Below, piece after piece: positions 46,110 to 55,178 of a stretch of DNA of 64,000 nucleotides (within the stretch, counting starts at the first letter, position 1; each line of letters begins with the position of its first letter). The notes under the pieces are model-generated. The model saw only the letters and a program-made list of their open reading frames with translations. It searched no databases and was not told the origin of the DNA. The position numbers and the translations under genes are program-made. Source of the DNA: Xanthomonas arboricola pv. populi (GTDB lineage: Bacteria; Pseudomonadota; Gammaproteobacteria; Xanthomonadales; Xanthomonadaceae); contig NZ_MDEB01000005.1 of assembly GCF_002939945.1 (NCBI RefSeq), positions 278,269 through 342,268 on the forward strand. Reading direction: 5' to 3'.

Positions 46110-46295
46110 ATTCGAGCAAGCATCAGCCTCGGTAATTAGGGCTGATGTGAACGACTGTCCACTCACCAAGTCTGCGCAGACGTCCCCAGTATCGTGAACC
46201 GTACACCATCACGATGACGTCGAGCCCTATGTTGACCTAGGGCCAGAGCGTTGATCGTAGCCGTGCGATGCTATTGGTCATTTCAGGAGTGGATG

Positions 46296-49200
46296 ATGGA
46301 CAAGGAACAATTGGCTTCCAAGATTACTGGCCCTAAGCCGCAAGACTACCTGCGAGCGAGACGTCCGGAGCAATTCTCGGACTCTTTAAAGCTACATGAG
46401 TCGACTATCGACCGCTCCATGCTGGAGTACCATTTCGATACCCTGAACAATCGAAGCCAGGAGCTTGAGTTCGAGATATTCGTACGCAAGCTTTGTGAGC
46501 GAGAAATCTGTCCCAACCTGGTTCCTCAGACCGGGCCAACAGCAGGTGGCGACGGTAAAACTGACACCGAGACGTATCCTGTCTCCAGCCAAATCGCTTT
46601 CTTCTGGGGGCTAAACGAGGCTCCGGAGTCCCAGCGATGGGCATTCGGTGTTAGCACCCAGAAAGACTGGAAGACAAAGTGCACGAAAGATGTCGAGAGC
46701 ATCATGTCCACTGGACGTGGGTACGTCCGTATCTTCTGTGTCTCCAGCCGGTTCATCAAGAACAGCCTGAGAGCGCAGCTTCAGGACGACCTTTCGAAAA
46801 AGCATGGCATCAAGGTGACCATCTACGATCGAACCTGGCTGCTTGATAAAACGCTGCAACCCAAGAACCAGCACCTTGCCATCGATCACTTAGGTCTCAC
46901 TGGCAATATTGAGAGCAAAATTCAGATCGGCCCGTTCGACGCTGACAAGCAAATCCAGCTAACAGAGATCGAAAGTCAGATCGACCAAATCGAAGATCCA
47001 GGCCATTTGACGCTTTCCCAGGTCGACCTCTACACCAAGCGCGCCATCATCTGCAAAGAGCTGGAACGGGATTCCGCTGCTGTTGAGCATCAGTTCAATA
47101 TCGCTGTGCGGACAGCGAAAAAGTTTGGTACCCATAGGCAGCATTTCGATGCCCTTTACCAGCTGACATGGGCCGCGTACTGGTGGCTGGAAAATACCGA
47201 ACTCTTTGAGGAATCCTTTGAGAAAGCACTCGGTGTGGCCCAAGAGACCGAAAACGTTGAGGTGTGGGAGAGAGTCGTAACTTTGTTCAATCTAGTAGTC
47301 ACCACTCATCGAGACGGTAAGTGCACCCTCGATGTGGACTCCCTAGAGACCACCATTCGAGAGAGATTGAACTCGATAGCCAACGACGCGGATATGATCA
47401 GCGGCGCACTACAAGCCAAGACATCTTTGGCGCTTCTGGATCTGCTGGTTGCCGAAAATGAGGAGCAAGCCAATAACACCTTCCGGTCGTTGAGCAAAAT
47501 CGCTGATAGCGCCCATAAGCTGATTGGCTACCCTATGGCTCGTCTCGTCAACTTGCTGGAAGCTCTCGATGTGGCCTTCGGAGATCTCAAAGCTTATGAA
47601 GACCTGATGGATAAACTCATTGATGATGCGGGTGCGCGGGAAAATAGCCGGATTAAGGCAGATAAGTATCTGAGGCGAGGTGCGCTGAGCAGCGATAAAA
47701 AGGATTACTACAGGGCGATCAAGTGCTTCGGGTTATCTCTGTATGGGCTGTACAGCAGTGAAAGCAAGACGGAAGTCTTCTCTGCCCTTTACATGTTGTC
47801 CAATGCATACGACAAGCAGGGCCTGCTGTGGGCTGCGCGAGGAGCAGCGCTGATGGCAGCTTATGTAGTCACCGCTGACGCGCTTAAGGAACAGCGAAGC
47901 AGTGCCAAGCAAGCTGCTATTTACCAACGACTCATGTGGATTGAAGGTCAACTAGGTCGCGTAGGGCAGTCTTTGACTTGGTATCACTTAGCTCAACTGG
48001 TTTCTCAAACGCTGGATGAAAATCCGTGGACAGAAAATCAGAAAATGAATTATGAGGTTCTGATTGGTAAGCTATTTCTCAACGCCAATTTTTCAGACGT
48101 AGAAAGGATAGCCTGGTTACCGGACAAGCTGAATCAGTTGGATCTAGGGCTCAGTGCAGATGCGCTATTGGTTTGCTTAGGCCATGAAGATAAAGCGGGG
48201 CCTGAGGGTGAGCTAATTGATCTTAACTTTATGAATATGTGGCGCAGTATTGACATGGGGGCACCGGTGGCCCAGCTCGACCTATATCTGGATCGCTGGA
48301 CATCCATAAGCTCCTACATCTTGGGTTGTAAGGTGTCTGTGTCCTTCCCTGTAAAATCTCCATGCATCGAGTTAGCGCAGCAATTGATGGCTGTATTAGA
48401 GAGTTTCTGCGCACCGATGATGGCAGACCATACAGCCGCTACAGTGCCCGCAGTGAATATTGATATCTTATTGGAAGATGAGGACAACTTCATACTGGAG
48501 CATAGTTTTGACACCGCTGCGCAGGTAACCTCTGCAGAGATCCTCTGTTCGCCGTTCAGTATTGCCAATTTGACCGATGAAAAACGAGATGCGATCAGGA
48601 ACTTCTATAGTGAATTCTGCCTTCAATTTGTGTCCATCATTTGCCCTCAAATTGGCTGGTCGAGACTCGAAGAGATGCTTCGAGACGACAAAGCCCTGGA
48701 GCGAGCAGTTGTCTTCAACTGCAATATAGGTTTAGACGGCTATTTCTTGGGGCGTGATGCTGTCCCAGGCATCGGGTCTCATCAGGATGCTACCTTCGAA
48801 TTGTATAAGCCAACTCGGCTCGTAGCTTGGTTTGAGCACTACAATATAGAGGCTATGGATTGGCGCCCTAAATCTGATGAGCCTGAGGAACGTCCAAAAC
48901 ATCCGTTCCAGTTTTCTACAATGAAGCATAGAGAGCTTAGGGTTGTCTCTCTCATTCAGGAGAGCCTGTGGAATCAAGCCGGCTGGAAGGGCTTAGGCTT
49001 TCAAACATGCAAAGGCGAAATTCCAGTGCTAATGTTCGCCTTCGAGAATGTCGCCGTTGGGCATAAGATATTCGAGAACATCGCAAAAACTATCGGAGAA
49101 AAAGATCCCAATAATGCGTTGCGCATCGCATTGATACGAGGCATTAACAGGCAGAATGCTGCGCATTATCGTGTGGGTATTACAAGTAATTTTGATCGAT

Positions 49201-49523
49201 TTAATGATGGATCTTCGAAAGTCCAAACGGCACTTTCTAGGCTACATACCATGACGCCGAGTTCTTCTGAAAATATTGACCGATTTTTGAAAGATTACGA
49301 AATACATAAGAGGTGTCATGTTGCTACGGTGAATTCTAAGGGGGAGCTCGTTAGCCATCTAGAAACTTCTGGCATCGTCGTTATGCATGCCTGGGAGATC
49401 GATGAAAACGACCAGGAGATTTCGGCGATCCAGCCTGATGACGATATCCTTATTCCGGCAGGTATGGAAAATCCTCCAATCAGCCGTGCGTTGGCGAAGC
49501 TTCGTTCATTTGAAGCCAGATAA
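46296..49523 (+). CDS. Large unknown protein: N-terminal PD-(D/E)XK nuclease-like domain plus TPR-like helical repeats
   Basis: A 1075-residue protein. Near residues ~50-150 it shows a restriction-endonuclease-like pattern: an acidic helix (QELEFEIFVRKLCE), then GGDGKTDTE (~84-92), then STQKDWKTK (~119-127), matching the D...(Q)xK core of PD-(D/E)XK enzymes. A strand-rich stretch (VRIFCVSSRFI; VTIYDRTWL) completes the fold. Residues ~220-650 are helical repeats of TPR character (AAVEHQFNIAVRTAKKFGTHRQHFDALYQL; RAIKCFGLSLYGLYSS). The C-terminal third is not recognised. AGGAG 46285-46289 supports ATG 46296 over TTG 46251. Nuclease plus sensor-repeat architecture and island location suggest defence; this is inference. 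Confidence 0.75.
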   Translation: MDKEQLASKITGPKPQDYLRARRPEQFSDSLKLHESTIDRSMLEYHFDTLNNRSQELEFEIFVRKLCEREICPNLVPQTGPTAGGDGKTDTETYPVSSQIAFFWGLNEAPESQRWAFGVSTQKDWKTKCTKDVESIMSTGRGYVRIFCVSSRFIKNSLRAQLQDDLSKKHGIKVTIYDRTWLLDKTLQPKNQHLAIDHLGLTGNIESKIQIGPFDADKQIQLTEIESQIDQIEDPGHLTLSQVDLYTKRAIICKELERDSAAVEHQFNIAVRTAKKFGTHRQHFDALYQLTWAAYWWLENTELFEESFEKALGVAQETENVEVWERVVTLFNLVVTTHRDGKCTLDVDSLETTIRERLNSIANDADMISGALQAKTSLALLDLLVAENEEQANNTFRSLSKIADSAHKLIGYPMARLVNLLEALDVAFGDLKAYEDLMDKLIDDAGARENSRIKADKYLRRGALSSDKKDYYRAIKCFGLSLYGLYSSESKTEVFSALYMLSNAYDKQGLLWAARGAALMAAYVVTADALKEQRSSAKQAAIYQRLMWIEGQLGRVGQSLTWYHLAQLVSQTLDENPWTENQKMNYEVLIGKLFLNANFSDVERIAWLPDKLNQLDLGLSADALLVCLGHEDKAGPEGELIDLNFMNMWRSIDMGAPVAQLDLYLDRWTSISSYILGCKVSVSFPVKSPCIELAQQLMAVLESFCAPMMADHTAATVPAVNIDILLEDEDNFILEHSFDTAAQVTSAEILCSPFSIANLTDEKRDAIRNFYSEFCLQFVSIICPQIGWSRLEEMLRDDKALERAVVFNCNIGLDGYFLGRDAVPGIGSHQDATFELYKPTRLVAWFEHYNIEAMDWRPKSDEPEERPKHPFQFSTMKHRELRVVSLIQESLWNQAGWKGLGFQTCKGEIPVLMFAFENVAVGHKIFENIAKTIGEKDPNNALRIALIRGINRQNAAHYRVGITSNFDRFNDGSSKVQTALSRLHTMTPSSSENIDRFLKDYEIHKRCHVATVNSKGELVSHLETSGIVVMHAWEIDENDQEISAIQPDDDILIPAGMENPPISRALAKLRSFEAR

Positions 49524-49754
49524 TGATTAGCAATCTGCCTTAGGCGTCCGATCAATGGCGCCTGGGGAGCTTTGTGCCTTGCGACGAACGACGCATTCGG
49601 TTGAAATTGGTCCGAGTATTCGCTTCTGGTCGATTTCTGCCGCTCAGGGTCGGCCAGCGGACTGGTCAAATTCGATGCAAACGACTGGTCAAATCTATGC
49701 AATCACTCACAGTAAAGCGAAAAGTCCATCCCGCTACGCTGCTGTGAAAGCCCA
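49524..49754. other. Intergenic region with IS-end-like direct repeats
   Basis: Two near-identical 20-21-base repeats, GACTGGTCAAAT followed by TCGATGCAA or CTATGCAA (49660-49680 and 49683-49702), lie between the two convergent large genes. The flanking sequence resembles the terminal repeats of IS21-type elements. No transposase remains, so this is probably an IS scar. Confidence 0.45.
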
Positions 49755-52700
49755 TTACTCGTGGGCCCGAATATCCTGAATTGGTAGCAGATCCATCACA
49801 TCACAGAACAATGGCCGATGTTTCCAGTCGTTTCTGTCGCCAATCACATAGAGGCGCCGCTTGGCGCGCGTCGCCGCCACGTTCAGCAGGTTTGGTTCCG
49901 AAACAGCCCAGTTGCGAGCGCCAGATCCTGCCGTGTTGCCCCCCAGTACGACTATGACGACCGACGCCTCTTTGCCCTGCATAGTGTGGATGGTGCCGGA
50001 CACCATCTTGCCTGGGAGCATGCGCTTTAAGTTCTGCTGCACAGCCTTGAAAGGAGTGATGACCGAAATATCTTTCGCCTCTACGCCATCGCCATGTAGC
50101 CGCTTGAGCAGGTCTCGTAAGACTTGGCCTTCTGCAGGCACCCAATTTCCTTCGGATGTGCCACTGATATGTATCCACCCTGTCGGCAGACTGGCGCGGG
50201 TGTCTTTGTCGGCGCGCGGCGCGATCGTTCCATACACCATCGCTCCGTCGTAGGCGATACGGTTGGCGAGTGCATACATGGGCCTGTCGCAGCGGCGATG
50301 CACGACCAGTGGCAATCCTACCCAAGACTTGCCGCCGGCAGGCCCAGCCATGCGCCCCCAAGGGGTGGCTTCGTCGGCCAGTACCTGCGCAGATTTTTGG
50401 TTGGGAATCCAGTGCGCATCAACGCCGTAACGTGTACGCATGTGTTCTAGCACTGCATCGGAGACGGTGACTATGGGCTTGAGTTGCAGAGGGTCTCCAA
50501 CCAGCAACGCACGCCTGGACCGCCATAGCGCACCGACTGCAGCTTGAGGTGCGGCCTGACCAGCCTCATCCACGAGTAACCAGCCAATTTCACTTGCGCC
50601 CAATGAGCCAAACGAACGAGCGAATGATGCAAAAGTGCTGCTCAACACTGGAACGACCATGAACAAAGAAGCCCATGCCGAACGGATTGCGTCGCGCGAC
50701 ATCCCTTGAAAGCGTGAGCCACCCAACATCCCGTTAATCATGAACAAATTAGAGCGCAGTCTTGAAGCTTCCAGCTCGAAGAACGTCCGGTGGAGCTTCA
50801 ATGCCTGGATGAAAACCCGCGCCCGTGCCTTCCGCCAGCCTTCAATGCGCCAGGGCTCGGCCAGTTCAATGACATCCCCACGCCCGATAGCATTGTCTTT
50901 CAACCAAGCGAGCAGATGGTCAGCCTGATGAGTGGTTGCGAGTTCCAAGGCATCGCTCGTAAGCGTTTTATCCTGCTGCTGCGATCCCTGAAGCACTCGA
51001 CGCGCTTCAGCGATTTTTCCTTCCACCTGGGCCTTATCGCTATCAAGTTGTTGGGTGAGGCGCGTGATCCGCGCGAACTCAGCCTTAGCGATGTCATGCT
51101 GGCTTTCTAGCAGTTCCCGAGCGGTCCTCCAATCGCGTCGAGCATTTCCGAGACTGAATAAATTTGACCAGAAACCGGGCTTTTTTGGCAGCTTCTCAAG
51201 CGCGTCAATACACTTCTTGAGCGCCATGTTGGCGGGGCCACCTTCCTCGTTATCCAAGCGCGAGAGTTTATTTGCTACCTCAATCAGCGACTGTTCGAAT
51301 GCTCGGAGTTTTTCGGAGTCTTCGGCAATCGTCTTCCTGATTTTGAGAATAGCCAAGATCAGCTCACGAATTCGACTGGCGTCATTGCATGCTTTGCGTT
51401 CTTCCGCCTTGACCGCCTCGTAATGAGAGACAGCTTGCTGCCACAACGCTTGACGTTGCTCTGGGGAGCGGTCCGCATTCGCTTCTACACTCACATTGAG
51501 CCAGCCCCAAAAACCCTTCGGGCCCTTGTCCTCCTCGGGTGGTGCATCTTCGTTCTGGTTCTCGCTATCGTCAGCGTGTTCCGTCTCAGCAGAGGGAGTC
51601 GAAAAGAGTGCCTCCACAATGTTGTCGACTTCCTCATCAGGCTCTACCTCAGTCTCGTCTTCTACCTCCGCAGCAGCCTTGTCTTCGCTGCCAAACGGGA
51701 GCTGACCATAGAAGTAACGATCGACGAACTTGTTGCGTCGTGCCTTGCTCCCCAATGCCCCAGAAATCAATCCCCACGCAGGTTTGCCCGAGACCAGCTC
51801 CCCCAGCTCGGCGAAGTACTCTGCTTCTGGCAACCAGCTTTCATCAATCTTGTCTCGCTGAGGCAGTTCGAGCGTGACATTTTCCACAGCACCGTTGTTG
51901 GATGAAGCGACCACGATTTCAAAGCCATAAAGTGCAGGATTTAGCTTGTAACTGTATTGCTGCTTACCACCGTCGTTGGCAGCTTCGCGTCCATCGCTCG
52001 CGAATGCATCTGATGCGCGACGTAGCTTGGCAAGCGTATCGGCGCGGCTGGTAATAATCGCTGCGATCAGGTCGCGTAATAGCGTCGTCTTGCCCGTACC
52101 AGGTGGGCCGTTGACGCCAAGCAGCCCGTGACCATCGGCAAGATTGGACTGGATTGTGTTGACTGCTAGCTGTTGGGAATGTACTAGGCCCAAATGGTGT
52201 TCTGTAGGCCAACAGCTACTGGCATACGCATCCGGCATCAGTCGTCCCATCAATGGCAGCGACGCACGCTGATCGTCCATATGCAGGCGAGGCTTTGGAT
52301 CGTGATGACGCAGGTACTGATCCAGTGGTTCGCTTTTCACCCCTCTGGAGATCGCATCGGCGACATCTGCAAGATCGTCCAGCAAAAAGCTGTTCAGCGG
52401 ATCGTCTTCCGACTCGGGTTTGTCGGGCTTGATTGGTTGTGAGCGAAAGCGAAAAAGACGGTGGTCCATCTCACCAAAAAAGTCCCCCAACCCCAGGAAC
52501 TGGAGGGTCCAGTGAGTCAGTTCGCGCAAGCCTTCGCTTGATACCTCCCCCTCGAACTGACTGTTAGCGCGCTCCCTGAGGGTCTTTTGGTCGGTCTCGA
52601 ACCCTCTAGTCCAATCTTTGCCGGTCAACACCCGCCCAAGAAACCACGCTTCGCTTGATAGAACGAAACTGTCATCGACCAGTCGCCCTCCCGCCGTAAA

Positions 52701-53018
52701 TTTTGCCGCAAACACGGCTGACTCGCGAAACTTGGGTTCCTGGTAGCCCTGATCGGCGCCGTACATCGCATCGAGCTTCTCGGCAACGAGCCGACTGTCG
52801 TAAAGATGAGCATAGAGCGTGTGGCTCCATATGCGCTTCTTGGGCAGCTCCTGCTTACTGACGATACTTTCCGGGGTCCACGGAAGCAGCGGGCGCTGAA
52901 TTGGCGTGTCATGGATAAACGCTTCGTATCGATTACTGCGTTTTTTCAGCTTGGGTGCTGATTGCGGTTGCAACAACTCGACCGCGTGCCAGTACCGGAT
53001 GATGCTTTCTTGATCCAT
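49755..53018 (-). CDS. SF1 (Upf1/DNA2-like) helicase with N-terminal unknown domain and coiled-coil insert
   Basis: A 1087-residue protein. After an uncharacterised ~290-residue N-terminal region, SF1 motifs appear: Walker A GPPGTGKTT (~299-307), Walker B/motif II VDEAGQAAP (~813), motif III GDPLQLKPI, motif IV-like VITPFKAVQ, motif V GTIHTMQGKEASVV and motif VI NVAATRAKRRLYVIGD (~1050). Between motifs Ia and II lies a ~300-residue insert: an acidic linker (EDETEVEPDEEVD) then long coiled coil (~540-700). ATG 53018 is chosen with AGAGGAAG upstream; the frame is open to 53171. It is convergent with the nuclease-like gene. Long UPF1-like helicases recur in phage-defence loci, but this exact architecture is not one I can name. 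Confidence 0.85.
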   Translation of the reverse strand: MDQESIIRYWHAVELLQPQSAPKLKKRSNRYEAFIHDTPIQRPLLPWTPESIVSKQELPKKRIWSHTLYAHLYDSRLVAEKLDAMYGADQGYQEPKFRESAVFAAKFTAGGRLVDDSFVLSSEAWFLGRVLTGKDWTRGFETDQKTLRERANSQFEGEVSSEGLRELTHWTLQFLGLGDFFGEMDHRLFRFRSQPIKPDKPESEDDPLNSFLLDDLADVADAISRGVKSEPLDQYLRHHDPKPRLHMDDQRASLPLMGRLMPDAYASSCWPTEHHLGLVHSQQLAVNTIQSNLADGHGLLGVNGPPGTGKTTLLRDLIAAIITSRADTLAKLRRASDAFASDGREAANDGGKQQYSYKLNPALYGFEIVVASSNNGAVENVTLELPQRDKIDESWLPEAEYFAELGELVSGKPAWGLISGALGSKARRNKFVDRYFYGQLPFGSEDKAAAEVEDETEVEPDEEVDNIVEALFSTPSAETEHADDSENQNEDAPPEEDKGPKGFWGWLNVSVEANADRSPEQRQALWQQAVSHYEAVKAEERKACNDASRIRELILAILKIRKTIAEDSEKLRAFEQSLIEVANKLSRLDNEEGGPANMALKKCIDALEKLPKKPGFWSNLFSLGNARRDWRTARELLESQHDIAKAEFARITRLTQQLDSDKAQVEGKIAEARRVLQGSQQQDKTLTSDALELATTHQADHLLAWLKDNAIGRGDVIELAEPWRIEGWRKARARVFIQALKLHRTFFELEASRLRSNLFMINGMLGGSRFQGMSRDAIRSAWASLFMVVPVLSSTFASFARSFGSLGASEIGWLLVDEAGQAAPQAAVGALWRSRRALLVGDPLQLKPIVTVSDAVLEHMRTRYGVDAHWIPNQKSAQVLADEATPWGRMAGPAGGKSWVGLPLVVHRRCDRPMYALANRIAYDGAMVYGTIAPRADKDTRASLPTGWIHISGTSEGNWVPAEGQVLRDLLKRLHGDGVEAKDISVITPFKAVQQNLKRMLPGKMVSGTIHTMQGKEASVVIVVLGGNTAGSGARNWAVSEPNLLNVAATRAKRRLYVIGDRNDWKHRPLFCDVMDLLPIQDIRAHE

Positions 53019-53077
53019 CAAATGACTTCCTCTAGAGCATGATATGAACTTTGCCCTTGTCACACTAACGTATACGG

Positions 53078-53290
53078 ATGAAGCCTCGTAAGCCTCATTC
53101 AACCGACATTTCCGAAGAAGAATGGGCCTTTGCTGCGCCGTATTTGACACTAATGGATGCGCAGGCGCCACAGCGTAAGTAAGCGCTACGCGCGATGTTC
53201 AACGCACTGCGCTGGATCGCACGGGCCGGCGCACCATGGTGATTGCTTCCCAACGATTTCCGCCTTGGGAGCCGGTGTATCAGCAACCCA
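53078..53290 (+). pseudogene. IS5-family transposase N-terminal remnant
   Basis: The plus strand encodes a typical IS5 transposase start, with HSTDISEEEWAFAAPYLTLM, then after a TAA the stretch ALRAMFNALRWIARAGAPW. A TGA and a one-base frame change follow, then PPWEPVYQQ. Two stops, a frameshift and loss of everything after ~70 codons show it is dead. It marks past transposition into the island. Confidence 0.85.
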
Positions 53291-53477
53291 AAGTTGGCTG
53301 CAGAGTTCACTTTCCTGCAGGCGAACATACAAAGGTTGCGGGTTCACTTCCCACTGGCCGATGCGTAGGAACCCATTCGCACAGAAAGGCAATGCGCGAT
53401 CCACATCGCGAACAGGAGCGTGGTGGTATTCCCGCAAAGTCTCAGAAGCATGTTTCTGAGTCAGCGGGCGATGCCCG

Positions 53478-53798
53478 TCAAGGCCTATAGCCCCACTTCG
53501 CGATGATGGCTTCCAAGATGGCTTGATTCGGTGCAGTCGCGCCTGGACATGTCGTCAGATATACCCGGCGTGCCGCCGCCGTGGCCGGTGGGTTGAAGGC
53601 CGGGCTCCATACCTGGATGGCGTGGAAGGTTGCGATCGGCGCTGCACATTCAGGAGACGGAGTGCCGAAGCCGGTCATGCTGGACATGCAAAGAAAGACC
53701 GAGCAAGGATCAGGCGCCTGGGCGCGAGCTGGGGCGCTCAGGCCAAGGCCTAAAGCCGCAGCCAGTGCGAAAGTGGCGGCAGTGGTGCGTGGCTTCAT
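53478..53798 (-). CDS. TrbM/KikA-like secreted conjugation-associated protein
   Basis: A 106-residue exported protein with signal peptide (~1-26, PARA|QAP). The mature part fits the TrbM pattern: DPCSVFLCMSSMTG, a second cysteine in SPECAAPIATFHAIQVWSP, ARRVYLTTCPGA, and a short C-terminal helix ending KWGYRP. The four cysteines suggest two disulfides. GGGAGGT precedes ATG 53798. TrbM-type proteins accompany conjugative transfer genes; none of the other trb genes is adjacent, so it may be a leftover of a transfer module. Confidence 0.75.
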   Translation of the reverse strand: MKPRTTAATFALAAALGLGLSAPARAQAPDPCSVFLCMSSMTGFGTPSPECAAPIATFHAIQVWSPAFNPPATAAARRVYLTTCPGATAPNQAILEAIIAKWGYRP

Positions 53799-54206
53799 GA
53801 CAAGTACCTCCCTGGTAGTGGTTGAAATGACGTGCTCGCTTAGATGTGGTGATGATGGCACGCTTTTACTTTGGCTGGGACGCCGTGCCTGGCGGCAGCG
53901 CTCTTTCCCAGCGTGACAGGGTGCCGTCCTCGTCACCGAAGAACACTGCTCATCGCGTGACCAAGCCGAATTGCATTCCAGGGCTCCCGCCAACTCCACG
54001 CTCCCCGCCACGGCCTCTGTCCATCTGATCAAGCCGAGGGGGCAAGGACGTCCATGTTTTTGCAGCAGGCTCTCTACATACCTGACGCGCATCTGTGGCG
54101 TACCCGTTTCACTGGGGTGTAGGGGCATGTACCGGTCTTGGTCACCCACACCGTTACGGCCCCCGCTCAGGTATGCTCTGGCGTCGTCAAAACTCAAGGT
54201 ATTCCC
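53799..54206. other. 408-base gap, no gene recognised
   Basis: Open frames here lack coding character. It carries the promoters for the TrbM-like gene (minus) and the MASE1 gene (plus); none was identified with confidence. Confidence 0.45.
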
Positions 54207-55178
54207 ATGGAAGGGCTGAAAAGTGTGACGCAGGGCCTGTTAACCGCTACGGCCTACTGCTTGGCGTTTCAACTGTCTTGGCACTGCTCACTGGATCAGT
54301 GGTACCTGCCAGCTGGCCTTCGGATCGCAGCGTTGCTGCTCGCCCCTTCTCGCTTGCTACCCTGGATACTGATGGGCGATGTCGCGGCATTGCTGATGAT
54401 TCGGGTTCCTGCGATCAGCAGTGTCGGTGTCAATCCTACCTGGGCCTACGCAAGCCCCTGGATCCTGGTCCCGGCCATTGCTCTGGTCCCTATTGCTATT
54501 CGGGCAAGGTATGGGGCAGTACATCGCGCAGGAGCGTCACTGATCCCGATGCTTCTGGTCACGGCAGTCTGGGGCGCGCTCTGCACTCTGGGGACCAACA
54601 TCATGCTCGACGGACCTTCGTCGGCAATAAGCGGCGTCAAGTTCGCCCGTTTCGCTGTAGGTGACTACCTCGGAATGTTGATGGTGGTCCTGCCGGTGCT
54701 TCTATGGATGCGCCGCCACGACGAAGAGACGCCCAGCCGCCTGACGCCTCATTGCGCACTGGCGGTTCTGGCGACTGCATTGATCTTTGCATTAGCAACA
54801 CTGCCGCAAAGCAATGTTGCACGGTTGGGCTTAATGTCGTTGCTGATCGTTCCTGCCGTTCTACTCACCTGGCTGCATGGCTGGCGGGGCGCGGCCATCG
54901 GCGTTGTGCTGGCGAATACCGCTCTGGCATTTTCACTGCGAAATACGGGTGTGCTGGGGGCCTATGACTCAATAGGCTTTGTTGTGCAGGTGATGCTCGC
55001 AACAACGGCTACGGGACTATTCGTGCTGGGCGCGCGTATCTCCAGCACCCTTGCCGAAGTGCGCCTGCGTCTGCGAGGCGAGCAACAGGCATTGGATACG
55101 GCAAAACTGAGCTACCTATGGGCTGAGCGGGAATTGCGCGAGCACGTGATCGAGTACGTCGACATGAGGTACAGATGA
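54207..55178 (+). CDS. MASE1-domain membrane sensor protein
   Basis: A 323-residue protein of about eight transmembrane segments with the MASE1 sensory layout (LDQWYLPAGLRIAALLLAPSR near the start; later LLIVPAVLLTWLHGWRGAAIGVVLANTALAF). It ends in a short cytoplasmic coiled helix (~285-323; STLAEVRLRLRGEQQALDTAKL). In known proteins MASE1 is fused to kinase or GGDEF output domains; here the output is missing and the next gene overlaps by 4 bases (ATGA). Start ATG 54207; the frame extends further upstream without support. Confidence 0.85.
   Translation: MEGLKSVTQGLLTATAYCLAFQLSWHCSLDQWYLPAGLRIAALLLAPSRLLPWILMGDVAALLMIRVPAISSVGVNPTWAYASPWILVPAIALVPIAIRARYGAVHRAGASLIPMLLVTAVWGALCTLGTNIMLDGPSSAISGVKFARFAVGDYLGMLMVVLPVLLWMRRHDEETPSRLTPHCALAVLATALIFALATLPQSNVARLGLMSLLIVPAVLLTWLHGWRGAAIGVVLANTALAFSLRNTGVLGAYDSIGFVVQVMLATTATGLFVLGARISSTLAEVRLRLRGEQQALDTAKLSYLWAERELREHVIEYVDMRYR

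Noticed and set aside
53799..54197. Upstream half of the 239-codon minus frame as an N-terminal extension of the TrbM-like protein
   Set aside because: The added residues lack protein character, and ATG 53798 has a strong ribosome-binding site and a signal peptide.
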